DNA of 6,966 nt from Oribacterium sp. UBA3737 (GTDB lineage Bacteria > Bacillota_A > Clostridia > Lachnospirales > Lachnospiraceae). The notes beneath the pieces were generated by a model. It saw only the letters and a list, made by a program, of their open reading frames with translations, searched no databases and was not told the origin of the DNA. The first letter of the stretch is position 1, and every line of letters starts with the position of its first letter. The stretch lies in assembly GCA_002371295.1 (NCBI GenBank), contig DFGZ01000289.1, forward strand, positions 1-6,966, read 5' to 3'. Of the stretch, positions 1 to 5,572 are shown piece by piece. The translations under genes and the position numbers were made by a program.

Positions 1-569
1 TTATCGGTCTCTTCTGCAAATATGCATATACTATCTTTAGCTATAGTACTGCATTCCTTTTCCTGATTCTCGTTTTTCAGATATGCTATAACATCATCAA
101 AAAGAGCCTGTCCGTTCCAGTCCACATCATCATGATGTATGCCAATTGAGGCCGCACAATGTGCTCCGGCGCTGAATCCGCACAGGTATACCGGCTCACC
201 GGGAAATAAACGTTTTGTTTCGGCTATTGCCCATGCTGCCTGCTTCAAGGGGTGTAATCCCAATATATCGCTTTCGCAGTCATATCTTAGTATAAGCGCT
301 CTGAAACCATACCTGTTAAATGCTCTTACAACAGGTTCTCCTTCTCTGTCGCTCAGCCAACTGTACCCCCCTCCCGGGAATACAATAATGGTTCCGGATT
401 GTTTTCCTCCATACAGGTTAACATCATAATTACGTAGTATTTCTTCTTCCGGATAACGCTCAATGTTATATGTTCCTGCAATCACCCCCGGCAGGATTCC
501 TCTGTTAAGCTTATCTTCCTGACTCTCATCATAAACAAGCTCTGCATCAAATATTCCTTTTATTGTCAT
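1..569 (-). CDS. Alpha/beta-hydrolase fold esterase (xylan/feruloyl esterase-like), C-terminus cut by window edge
   Basis: The 189 visible residues read as the N-terminal part of a serine esterase of the alpha/beta-hydrolase superfamily, the type annotated as acetyl-xylan or feruloyl esterase-like hydrolases. Residues 61-70 hold a beta strand followed by PGGGY (65-69), which replaces the HGGG oxyanion motif of lipases. Residues 72-84 carry the typical region after it (SDREGEPVVRAF). The nucleophile elbow is CGFSAGAH, with Ser133 as the expected catalytic serine. The catalytic Asp and His would lie beyond the left edge. No signal peptide is visible, so the enzyme is probably cytoplasmic and would act on imported oligosaccharide esters or small esters; the substrate is inferred from family only. 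The ATG at 569 follows a GGTGA ribosome binding site and lies 22 bp after the cupin stop, so the two genes are probably one transcript. Residues 146-189 do not align easily by eye with the family and may be an insertion. Confidence 0.82.
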   Translation of the reverse strand, partial: MTIKGIFDAELVYDESQEDKLNRGILPGVIAGTYNIERYPEEEILRNYDVNLYGGKQSGTIIVFPGGGYSWLSDREGEPVVRAFNRYGFRALILRYDCESDILGLHPLKQAAWAIAETKRLFPGEPVYLCGFSAGAHCAASIGIHHDDVDWNGQALFDDVIAYLKNENQEKECSTIAKDSICIFAEETD

Positions 570-591
570 GAGATCACCATTGACCAACCCT

Positions 592-945
592 TTAGTCCTT
601 CACAAAATCCTCTCTGTAGGGTGCAAATACATCTATAAGCTGCCCTTCTTCAAGGCATACACATCCATGTTCTACCCCGTTTGTCTTAAGGAGGGTATCT
701 CCTTCCGTAACTATGTGCTTCTCTCCGTCTATTTCAAATTCAAATTTACCTGATTTAATGTAAGTGACCTGAGTATGCGGATGATGATGAAGCTTGCCAA
801 CTGCCTCCTTTGCAAAGGTATTCTCCACCACCATAACATCATCCGAATAGGCAAGTACTCTCTTGATTACACCTTCTCCTCCGGATTCTGTCGGAACTTC
901 CTTATAAAATACCCATCTTTCATTTTTGTGCTCATGATTCAACAT
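592..945 (-). CDS. Small single-domain cupin protein
   Basis: A 117-residue protein with one cupin beta-barrel. Cupin motif 1 spans about residues 50-66, G-K-L-H-H-H-P-H-T-Q followed by V-T-Y-I-K-S-G. The likely metal ligands are His55 and His57 (or His53), with Gln59 in the place usually held by Glu. Motif 2 spans about residues 82-94 (GDTLLKTNGVEHG), with His93 as the last ligand. This fits the Cupin_2 type: small cytoplasmic proteins that bind a divalent metal and act as isomerases, lyases, dioxygenases or ligand sensors. The substrate cannot be read from sequence. An in-frame ATG at 972 exists, but it lacks a ribosome binding site, whereas the ATG at 945 has GGAGGAA five bases upstream and is chosen here. 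The gene is first in a minus-strand unit with the downstream esterase, so a role in handling carbohydrate or a small ester product is possible but unproven. Confidence 0.85.
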   Translation of the reverse strand: MLNHEHKNERWVFYKEVPTESGGEGVIKRVLAYSDDVMVVENTFAKEAVGKLHHHPHTQVTYIKSGKFEFEIDGEKHIVTEGDTLLKTNGVEHGCVCLEEGQLIDVFAPYREDFVKD

Positions 946-950
946 TTCAA

Positions 951-957
951 TTCCTCC
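951..957 (-). promoter_or_regulatory. Ribosome binding site that fixes the cupin start
   Basis: On the minus strand this reads GGAGGAA, five bases before the ATG at 945. The alternative ATG at 972 is preceded only by A-rich sequence with no Shine-Dalgarno match and lies about 20 bases from the predicted transcription start. Confidence 0.8.
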
Positions 958-1000
958 ATTCTTAAATTCCATTGTTTTTCTGTATTTTCTGATTTTCTTT

Positions 1001-1029
1001 ATTTTACATCCTGGTATACCGGTTTACAA
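1001..1029 (-). promoter_or_regulatory. Sigma-A-type promoter of the cupin-esterase unit
   Basis: On the minus strand, TTGTAA (1024-1029, 4 of 6 matches to TTGACA) is separated by 17 bases from TAAAAT (1001-1006, 5 of 6 matches to TATAAT). The predicted transcript would start near 994, giving a leader of about 50 bases before the cupin ATG at 945. The spacer contains the perfect palindrome GGTATACC (1013-1020), a possible operator. No other minus-strand promoter nearby is as good. Confidence 0.6.
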
Positions 1030-1108
1030 GAAATGTTTGTTATCTGTTTCACCATGAATATGTAACAATGCTTATGGATTTTGATAAAGTGTATTTGTAT
1101 CGCTTATG

Positions 1109-1117
1109 TGTTATAAT
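1109..1117 (+). promoter_or_regulatory. Extended -10 promoter for the membrane-protein gene
   Basis: TGTTATAAT combines the TGn extension (1109-1111) with a perfect TATAAT (1112-1117). No good -35 box lies 16-18 bases upstream, which is normal for extended -10 promoters. Transcription would start near 1124, about 29 bases before the ATG at 1153. Confidence 0.6.
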
Positions 1118-1152
1118 TTAAATTATTACAGCTTTTTACGAGAGGAAGAATT

Positions 1153-1587
1153 ATGACATCAATAGACGAAGAGAAATTACTCCTTGAAAGTGAGCTTTTG
1201 TCAGAGGATATTTCAGAGAATTCAGATTCCGATCAGAAAAAGGACACTCAGGAACATGAGCCCACAAATGCAGAGCTTATGGCTGAAATCCGGAAGAACC
1301 GTCAGCTTATTAACTATACGCTTTTTTTCAGCATTATCACTCTTTTAGTATTTATAGGTGCAAGTTACTATCTATACAACATAGTCATTTCATATAAGGC
1401 CGAAATAGATGAAGCTTTTGAGACCATGCAAAAAATAGATTCCATGGTGGAACAGCTTGAAGCTGATTACGGCGGATACAGCCGGAAGATCGATGATTTC
1501 TTCGAAACCGTAAATGAATTAAAAGCTAATCTTGATAATGTGAACAGAATCCTGGGATCCCTGTCCAACGTAAGACTTCCCTTCTGA
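1153..1587 (+). CDS. Small single-pass membrane protein with coiled-coil C-terminus, function unknown
   Basis: A 144-residue protein that I do not recognise. Residues 1-40 are acidic and serine-rich, probably disordered and cytoplasmic. Residues 41-52 are basic (RKNRQ). Residues 53-76 form one hydrophobic, aromatic-rich membrane span (LFFSIITLLVFIGASYYLY). Residues 80-135 are heptad-like and charged and look like a coiled coil. By the positive-inside rule the N-terminus should be cytoplasmic and the coiled coil outside. There is no cleavable signal peptide, cysteine or enzymatic motif. The shape resembles bitopic scaffold or sensor-accessory proteins, but no function can be assigned. AGAGG seven bases before the ATG supports the start. 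The next plus-strand gene begins 126 bp downstream, with a weak terminator-like element between them. Neighbouring genes give no functional clue. Confidence 0.8.
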   Translation: MTSIDEEKLLLESELLSEDISENSDSDQKKDTQEHEPTNAELMAEIRKNRQLINYTLFFSIITLLVFIGASYYLYNIVISYKAEIDEAFETMQKIDSMVEQLEADYGGYSRKIDDFFETVNELKANLDNVNRILGSLSNVRLPF

Positions 1588-1605
1588 TTTCATTAAATTG
1601 ATTTT

Positions 1606-1626
1606 AACTTCACTCAAAGTTTTTTT
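1606..1626 (+). terminator. Weak candidate terminator after the membrane-protein gene
   Basis: AACTT (1606-1610) can pair with AAGTT (1617-1621) around a six-base loop, followed directly by a run of T to 1626. The five-pair AT-rich stem is marginal, so read-through into the downstream phosphatase gene is likely. Confidence 0.35.
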
Positions 1627-1641
1627 CATACTCAATGAATA

Positions 1642-1698
1642 AAGCCTGCGAAATAAATAACACTGCTTTCATTTCAATGCAGATTAATATGCAGGCTT
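1642..1698 (+). promoter_or_regulatory. Leader inverted repeat abutting the phosphatase ribosome binding site
   Basis: AAGCCTGC (1642-1649) is a perfect complement of GCAGGCTT (1691-1698). Inside it CTGC (1663-1666) can pair with GCAG (1679-1682), and the two CTGC and two GCAG segments can also swap partners. The outer arm ends at the base before the Shine-Dalgarno GAGGAGG (1699-1705), which lies eight bases before the ATG at 1714. No T-run follows, so this is not a terminator. A role in controlling translation is inferred. It does not match a riboswitch class I recognise. Confidence 0.45.
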
Positions 1699-1713
1699 GA
1701 GGAGGCCACTATT

Positions 1714-2346
1714 ATGGAACTTTATATAGTTCGCCACGGCGAAACTATGTGGAACCGTCAGCACCGGCTTCAGGGACACACAGATATTCCGTTAAATGAT
1801 GCAGGACTTGCAGGTGCCAGGATAGCTTCTGATGCATTAAAACATATCCATTTCGATCATATTTTTTCAAGTCCGCTGATAAGAGCCCGTAAAACTGCAG
1901 AAATAATCTGCTGGAATTACAGCAATCCGGATATAAAGATTTGCGAGGATTTAACGGAGATTTCATTTGGAATAGGCGAGGGTGTGGATCTCAGCGGTGA
2001 GACTATAACCACCGATTCAGATCTTATCACATTATCACAGATTAAAGACTGGTTTATGAATCCGGATAAGAGCTCACCTCTTCCCGGCGGAGAATCCGTT
2101 TCGGATGTCAGATTCCGTTTATGTCACTTTCTCGAAACCGAGATTTATCCCAATGAAGGTAATTACAAAAAGGTACTCATTACCGCCCATGGAGGCATTG
2201 TCAGAGGCCTGGAATGTATCATAGAGGATCTTTCAGACCATGATTTCTGGCACGGTCCTATAGTGCCGAACTGTGGGGCTCTTGTAGTTTCACTTAAAAA
2301 CGGGACACTTAAAATAGATAAAGTACTTGATCTCATAGATAAATAA
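1714..2346 (+). CDS. Histidine phosphatase superfamily protein (phosphoglycerate mutase-like)
   Basis: A 210-residue protein of the histidine phosphatase (branch 1) superfamily, of normal length for the family. The phosphohistidine motif V-R-H-G-E-T is at residues 6-11 with nucleophile His8, followed by W-N and the typical L-Q-G-H-T-D-I-P-L-N stretch (19-28). S-S-P-L-I-R-A-R-K-T-A (52-62) supplies the phosphate-binding Arg57. Glu82 in the segment before F-G is the likely general acid. T-A-H-G-G (158-162) gives the second active-site His159. The usual F-G-x-W-E-G is F-G-I-G-E-G here, without the tryptophan. Such proteins are cytoplasmic phosphatases or mutases of sugar phosphates, phosphoglycerate or alpha-ribazole phosphate. 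The specific substrate cannot be read, and no cobalamin or glycolysis gene is nearby. The start is supported by GAGGAGG eight bases upstream. It is closed by a strong terminator at 2351. Confidence 0.9.
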   Translation: MELYIVRHGETMWNRQHRLQGHTDIPLNDAGLAGARIASDALKHIHFDHIFSSPLIRARKTAEIICWNYSNPDIKICEDLTEISFGIGEGVDLSGETITTDSDLITLSQIKDWFMNPDKSSPLPGGESVSDVRFRLCHFLETEIYPNEGNYKKVLITAHGGIVRGLECIIEDLSDHDFWHGPIVPNCGALVVSLKNGTLKIDKVLDLIDK

Positions 2347-2350
2347 TAAA

Positions 2351-2384
2351 CGGCGTATGGTCTGTGACCATACGCCGCATTTTT
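2351..2384. terminator. Strong bidirectional Rho-independent terminator between convergent genes
   Basis: A perfect 12-bp stem (2351-2362 with 2366-2377) closes a three-base loop and is GC-rich at its base (CGGCG/CGCCG). On the plus strand it is followed by CATTTTT and ends the phosphatase transcript. On the minus strand it is followed by TTTATTATTT and can end the hydrogenase transcript, whose stop codon lies about 30 bases away. Confidence 0.93.
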
Positions 2385-2412
2385 AACTGTAACGGACTTA
2401 AAACTGTCTGTT

Positions 2413-3915
2413 TCAGTTATCAGTCTCAGTGTGAGGCTTTGACATCTCGCCTCTTATCATAGAGAACTTATCCATAGGATAATTCTTTAAGTTATCAAGA
2501 ATCTTTCTGTCATCTGCCTGATTAAGAAGTTCCTGACGGGACTTTCTGATCTCAAGCTCTGTCTTGTGCTTTGAAGGACCACCTACACAACCGCCTTCAC
2601 ATACCATTCCCTCGATGAAATCCTCAGGAAGCTTACCCATCTTGAGAAGTGAAAGTGCAGTGATACATTCCTTACCGCCTGCTGCCGCACGAAGCTGAAT
2701 ACCTGACGCATCCTGATTGCGCTCTCTCATAACTTCCATAACAGCATTTGCAACTCCACCTGAACTTGCAAAGCTCTTGCCCCAGATAGAGGACTCCTGA
2801 TATGGATCAACTACAGGCTTGAGCTCAACGTCCTTGGATCTCATAAGTGCCTGCATCTCACCGAAGGTCATGACATAATCGGCATTGTCCTTGATTCCCA
2901 TCTCATGAGCCTCAGACTTCTTTGCGATACAAGGTCCGATAAATACAGTCTTGCAGCCCGGATGGATAGCCTTTAAATATCTGGAAATAGCACACATAGG
3001 TGATACTGTCTCTGACATATTCTCGTGGAACTGCTCAGGATAATGCATTCTCAGCATATTGATAAATGCCGGGCAGCAGGATGTGGTCATCTTCTTACCT
3101 TCCTGACGTGCCTCGTACCACTCCTCTGCCTCATAAGCAGCAGTCATATCTCCGCCAAGTCCTACTTCAACCATATCGGTGAATCCGACCTTCTTCAATG
3201 CTTCTCTGATGGAGCCCATGGTGATATCCTTACCAAACTGACCCTCAATAGCAGGAGCACACATTGCATAAACTTCCTTACCTTCCTTGATATCCTTGAT
3301 GATATCAAGAACGTCAAGCTTGGAAGCGATAGCGCCGAACGGGCAGCTGTGGATACACTGTCCACATCTGATGCACTTCTTATCATCGATCTTACATATA
3401 CCGTTCTCGTCGTATGTAATTGCATTTACAGGACACGGCTTGCGACATGGTCTTACGAGGTGAGCGATAGCTCCGTAAGGACATGCATTGGCACACATTC
3501 CGCACTCCTTACACTTATTCGGATCGATATGCGCTCTCTGATCTCCCATAGTGATAGCGCCGAAACGGCAGCTGTTCATGCAAGCCTTTCCAAGACAAAG
3601 ACGACAGTTATCCGTTACTGTATATGAAGAAAGCGGACATTCTTCACACGCTGGATCAATAACCTGAATAATATTGGGATTTGGCTCAGTAGCGTATGGG
3701 TTTGCATCTAAGTTCTCTGTAAGACGGATACGCCATCTGAGAATCTCTCTTTCTTTGTAAACACAGCACCTCCATGTGGCATGTGGTCCCGGTGACAGGG
3801 ACATAATCAGCTCATTCTCGGCCTGCTCCCCCAGTCTGTCTTCCCAAGCAGCCTTAGCTAATCCTTGAATGACGTTGTGCTTTAACTCTATAGCACCCTT
3901 ATCATTTGTTACCAT
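2413..3915 (-). CDS. Monomeric [FeFe] hydrogenase, group B type
   Basis: A 500-residue protein that catalyses reversible proton reduction to H2, usually with ferredoxin as electron partner, in the cytoplasm of fermenting anaerobes. Residues 90-191 form an iron-sulfur electron relay: C104-x2-C107-x4-C112-x3-C116, C135-x2-C138-x2-C141-x3-C145, C157-x3-C161 and C181-x2-C184-x2-C187-x3-C191. The H-cluster domain follows, with TSCCPAF (278-284; Cys280 proton relay, Cys281 ligand), GPCIAKKSE (327-335; Cys329 ligand, Lys332 and Glu335) and EGMVCEGGC (435-443; Cys439 and Cys443 ligands, Met437). All four cluster cysteines are present, so it should be active if the HydEFG maturases exist elsewhere. 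Compared with C. pasteurianum CpI, the Met before P-C (Met353) is Gly327, and the region normally reading as L2 is M-C-A-I-S-R-Y-L-K; both fit group B. The start at 3915 follows AGGAGG by six bases; an in-frame TTG at 3933 lies upstream of that site and is rejected. It stands alone, with no diaphorase or ferredoxin gene beside it. Confidence 0.9.
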   Translation of the reverse strand: MVTNDKGAIELKHNVIQGLAKAAWEDRLGEQAENELIMSLSPGPHATWRCCVYKEREILRWRIRLTENLDANPYATEPNPNIIQVIDPACEECPLSSYTVTDNCRLCLGKACMNSCRFGAITMGDQRAHIDPNKCKECGMCANACPYGAIAHLVRPCRKPCPVNAITYDENGICKIDDKKCIRCGQCIHSCPFGAIASKLDVLDIIKDIKEGKEVYAMCAPAIEGQFGKDITMGSIREALKKVGFTDMVEVGLGGDMTAAYEAEEWYEARQEGKKMTTSCCPAFINMLRMHYPEQFHENMSETVSPMCAISRYLKAIHPGCKTVFIGPCIAKKSEAHEMGIKDNADYVMTFGEMQALMRSKDVELKPVVDPYQESSIWGKSFASSGGVANAVMEVMRERNQDASGIQLRAAAGGKECITALSLLKMGKLPEDFIEGMVCEGGCVGGPSKHKTELEIRKSRQELLNQADDRKILDNLKNYPMDKFSMIRGEMSKPHTETDN

Positions 3916-3921
3916 TCTTTT

Positions 3922-3927
3922 CCTCCT
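3922..3927 (-). promoter_or_regulatory. Ribosome binding site that fixes the hydrogenase start
   Basis: On the minus strand this is AGGAGG, six bases before the ATG at 3915. An in-frame TTG at 3933 would place the motif inside the coding region (codons AGG AGG), so the ATG is the real start. Confidence 0.88.
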
Positions 3928-3948
3928 GTGCAATTACACACATATTTC

Positions 3949-3977
3949 ATTAAAGTGAACATAAACATAGTCGTCTA
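3949..3977 (-). promoter_or_regulatory. Candidate promoter of the hydrogenase gene
   Basis: On the minus strand TAGACG (3972-3977, 4 of 6 matches) is followed after 17 bases by TTTAAT (3949-3954, 5 of 6 matches). A start near 3942 would give a short leader of about 27 bases containing the ribosome binding site. The region is very AT-rich, so other -10 boxes such as TATAAA further upstream are possible. No convincing Rex-type TTGTTAA/TTAACAA site was seen. Confidence 0.3.
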
Positions 3978-4109
3978 TATTTATACCGTCCAAAAAACAT
4001 ATTTAATTAATGAAATAATGAAATAATATGACTTAACCCCAACAGAGGTTCCTGACTCCCCTGTTCGGCATTTGGATTATATCATCTAAGACTGATTTCT
4101 ACCATTGGT

Positions 4110-4139
4110 TTGACATAAATATAGCAATCTGAATATTTT
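4110..4139 (+). promoter_or_regulatory. Candidate distal promoter with perfect -35 box
   Basis: TTGACA (4110-4115) matches the -35 consensus exactly. The -10 is weak: TATTTT (4134-4139) at 18-base spacing or AATATT (4132-4137) at 16. If used, the transcript would start near 4146 and give either a leader of about 245 bases for rsmJ or a separate small RNA covering the hairpin cluster at 4232-4328. Confidence 0.35.
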
Positions 4140-4231
4140 TTTATTTAGTACGTTGCAGCGATGTATAAATCAAAATTATTCTATGATTCCTTAAGTGACT
4201 GAATTATACTGTAATCAGAAAAATGTTCATT

Positions 4232-4328
4232 CCTGATTGCCTTAAAGGGCATATATTTTTATGCTGAGGCTGAATCTTTTCTGCCCCTTGCATCAATTTT
4301 TTTATCAGGGGATTAATAATTATCCCCT
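4232..4328 (+). ncRNA. Possible structured leader or small RNA with competing hairpins
   Basis: Several complementary segments are visible: CCTGAT (4232-4237) with ATCAGG (4304-4309); AAGGGCA (4245-4251) with TGCCCCTT (4282-4289, one bulge); GCATA (4249-4253) with TATGC (4260-4264); AGGGGAT (4307-4313) with ATCCCCT (4322-4328); and CCCCT (4284-4288) with AGGGG (4307-4311). A T7 run occupies 4297-4303. The pairings overlap, so they are mutually exclusive, as in an attenuator. It matches no RNA family I recognise, and chance pairing in AT-rich DNA is a real alternative. Confidence 0.25.
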
Positions 4329-4352
4329 ATATAATCAATCAACCCTTTTTTA

Positions 4353-4380
4353 TTGAAAATTTATAAATATGTTTTAGATT
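4353..4380 (+). promoter_or_regulatory. Candidate proximal promoter of rsmJ
   Basis: TTGAAA (4353-4358, 5 of 6 matches) is followed after 16 bases by TAGATT (4375-4380, 4 of 6 matches). The start would be near 4387, only a few bases before the ATG at 4393, so the message would be almost leaderless. That fits the absence of a good ribosome binding site there. TATAAA at 4362-4367 is a rival -10 box with a poor -35. Confidence 0.3.
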
Positions 4381-4392
4381 GGATAAAATTCT

Positions 4393-5220
4393 ATGACCCA
4401 AAATACCAAATTAATGATCTTTTCCGATTCGGAAAGCCATATTGAAAGGCTGAAGCTTTTATCGAAAAGATTAGATGCTTTATACACCCTTGACAGAACT
4501 GAATTGGATGCCTATCTGACATCAGATTTATTCAATTCTGATGTTCCCTCAGATCCTTCAGAAAAGAAGTTACCCCTTTACCTGAAATTAGATGATGAGG
4601 GACTGTCTCTTACCGATGGTGTACACTCTCTCAGAGGCGACTTTACGGATAATCTTTCAAGACTTAAACAGTCCAATCTGGAGCGGGAAATGCTGGTTAA
4701 AGCGGTGAAATTAAAAAATCAGGATCATCCGCCTGTACTCATTGATGCCACAGCAGGAATGGGGGAGGACTCTTTACTCCTTGCAGCATCGGGCTTCAGA
4801 GTAAAACTTTACGAATATGACCCCATAATTGCTTCACTCCTCGAGGACACACTTATGCGTGCAGAACATATACCTGAGCTTATGGATATAGTTTCACGTA
4901 TGGAACTTCATATCGAAAATAGTATTCATGCAATGAATAATCTTGATTTCACACCGGACATCATCCTGCTTGACCCTATGTTCCCCGCAAGGACTAAAAG
5001 TTCTCTCGTAAAGAAGAAATTCCAGCTTTTACAGCAGCTTGAACCACCTTGTTCAGATGCATCAGAGCTGCTGAAGGCTGCCATCTTAGCAAAGCCTCAG
5101 AAAATTGTCATCAAACGACCTGTCAAAGGACCTTATCTTGCCGACATCAAACCTGATTACTCTTATTCCGGAAAAGCTATCCGCTATGACTGCATTCTCC
5201 CGGCTGTGAGAAAATTCTGA
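4393..5220 (+). CDS. rsmJ: 16S rRNA (guanine1516-N2)-methyltransferase RsmJ family
   Basis: A 275-residue class I SAM-dependent methyltransferase. It closely follows the RsmJ (YhiQ) pattern: SAM-binding motif I I-D-A-T-A-G-M-G-E-D (117-126); acidic Glu141 after strand 2 (L-Y-E-Y-D-P); the catalytic-type motif L-D-P-M-F-P (193-198) followed by K-S-S-L-V-K-K-K (202-209); V-I-K-R-P (239-243); and a C-terminal G-K-A-I-R-Y-D. E. coli RsmJ has the same blocks in the same order (DATAGLGRD, LDPMFP, KSALVKKE, VKRP). By family it methylates the N2 of G1516 in the small-subunit rRNA. Residues 1-95 are variable and richer in charged residues, as in other members. The ATG at 4393 has only a weak GGAT ribosome binding site; the next Met (position 8) is no better. 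It lies alone between two noncoding gaps, with a 14-bp inverted repeat 16 bases after the stop. Confidence 0.87.
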   Translation: MTQNTKLMIFSDSESHIERLKLLSKRLDALYTLDRTELDAYLTSDLFNSDVPSDPSEKKLPLYLKLDDEGLSLTDGVHSLRGDFTDNLSRLKQSNLEREMLVKAVKLKNQDHPPVLIDATAGMGEDSLLLAASGFRVKLYEYDPIIASLLEDTLMRAEHIPELMDIVSRMELHIENSIHAMNNLDFTPDIILLDPMFPARTKSSLVKKKFQLLQQLEPPCSDASELLKAAILAKPQKIVIKRPVKGPYLADIKPDYSYSGKAIRYDCILPAVRKF

Positions 5221-5236
5221 TTTTATTTTCTGACTC

Positions 5237-5278
5237 ATCTTCAACTCATACAATAGGAAAGTACTATGAGTTGAAGAT
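5237..5278 (+). terminator. Perfect 14-bp inverted repeat after rsmJ, probable terminator
   Basis: ATCTTCAACTCATA (5237-5250) is the exact reverse complement of TATGAGTTGAAGAT (5265-5278), with a 14-base spacer. It sits 16 bases after the rsmJ stop, where a terminator is expected. The stem is AT-rich, the loop is large and the downstream sequence ATTTACACC is a poor T-tract, so it may instead stabilise the 3' end or serve as a protein-binding dyad. Confidence 0.5.
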
Positions 5279-5543
5279 ATTTACACCTATTTAGATTCAG
5301 TTTATACCCTTTCACGGTATAGTATGCACTGCTTTATCGAATGCGCATATCACTCTCCGGGGAAGTGCTGAATTTTTTGTCAGTATCGTGCAACTTTACG
5401 GTATGTTTTTTTCCGCATCTGTTATATCTTTTTCCTCTTAACATATTCTTGTTCACTAATCACAATTTAGCTTCTCCTTTTAAATCATTTTTAAACAATG
5501 TCACGTATCTGCTTTTGCACTTATTAAAATACAATAAAAGCGA
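5279..5543. other. Noncoding stretch upstream of the sigma-factor promoter
   Basis: No credible gene is seen. A 76-codon open frame at 5341-5571 lacks a ribosome binding site and overlaps the promoter. The stretch contains TATACC (5303-5308) paired with GGTATA (5316-5321), a TATAGT -10-like box at 5318, GCACT (5327-5331) complementary to AGTGC (5364-5368) followed by T6 (5373-5378), and a pyrimidine-rich plus strand from about 5405 to 5490. Confidence 0.5.
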
Positions 5544-5572
5544 TTTTCACCTCGAGCGGTTTAGTCTATAAT
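5544..5572 (+). promoter_or_regulatory. Promoter of the sigma-factor gene
   Basis: TTTTCA (5544-5549, 4 of 6 matches) is separated by 17 bases from a perfect TATAAT (5567-5572). Transcription would start near 5579, leaving a leader of about 46 bases before the ATG at 5625. The heptamer GTCACGT occurs at 5500-5506 and its reverse complement ACGTGAC at 5606-5612, flanking the promoter. Confidence 0.7.

Larger units (their letters stand above)
3978..4352. other. Noncoding gap between hydrogenase and rsmJ
   Basis: No ORF with a credible ribosome binding site was found on either strand. The stretch is AT-rich. It holds a short direct repeat of AATGAAAT (4009-4024), a promoter-like TTGACA at 4110 and a cluster of possible hairpins between 4232 and 4328, listed separately. 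Since the flanking genes diverge, both of their promoters should lie in this gap. Confidence 0.6.

Noticed and set aside
139..429. 96-codon plus-strand open frame
   Set aside because: Antisense to the esterase, whose PGGGY and GFSAG motifs are encoded on the minus strand.
946..972. N-terminal extension of the cupin from the ATG at 972
   Set aside because: No Shine-Dalgarno upstream, and the extension contains the strong GGAGGAA site serving the ATG at 945.
775..1065. 96-codon plus-strand open frame
   Set aside because: Overlaps the cupin gene and its promoter on the opposite strand and has no ribosome binding site.
3025..3627. 200-codon plus-strand open frame
   Set aside because: Lies entirely opposite the hydrogenase iron-sulfur and H-cluster region, which has clear conserved motifs; composition is that of an antisense shadow.
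3916..3933. N-terminal extension of the hydrogenase from a TTG codon at 3933
   Set aside because: The extension consists of the ribosome binding site itself (AGG AGG codons); the ATG at 3915 is ideally spaced from it.
3916..4030. Rex (NADH-sensing repressor) site upstream of the hydrogenase
   Set aside because: Looked for TTGTTAA-N4-TTAACAA; only loose AT-rich similarity was seen.
5341..5571. 76-codon plus-strand open frame upstream of the sigma factor
   Set aside because: No ribosome binding site, no recognisable domain, and it ends inside the sigma-factor -10 box; best explained as noncoding DNA.
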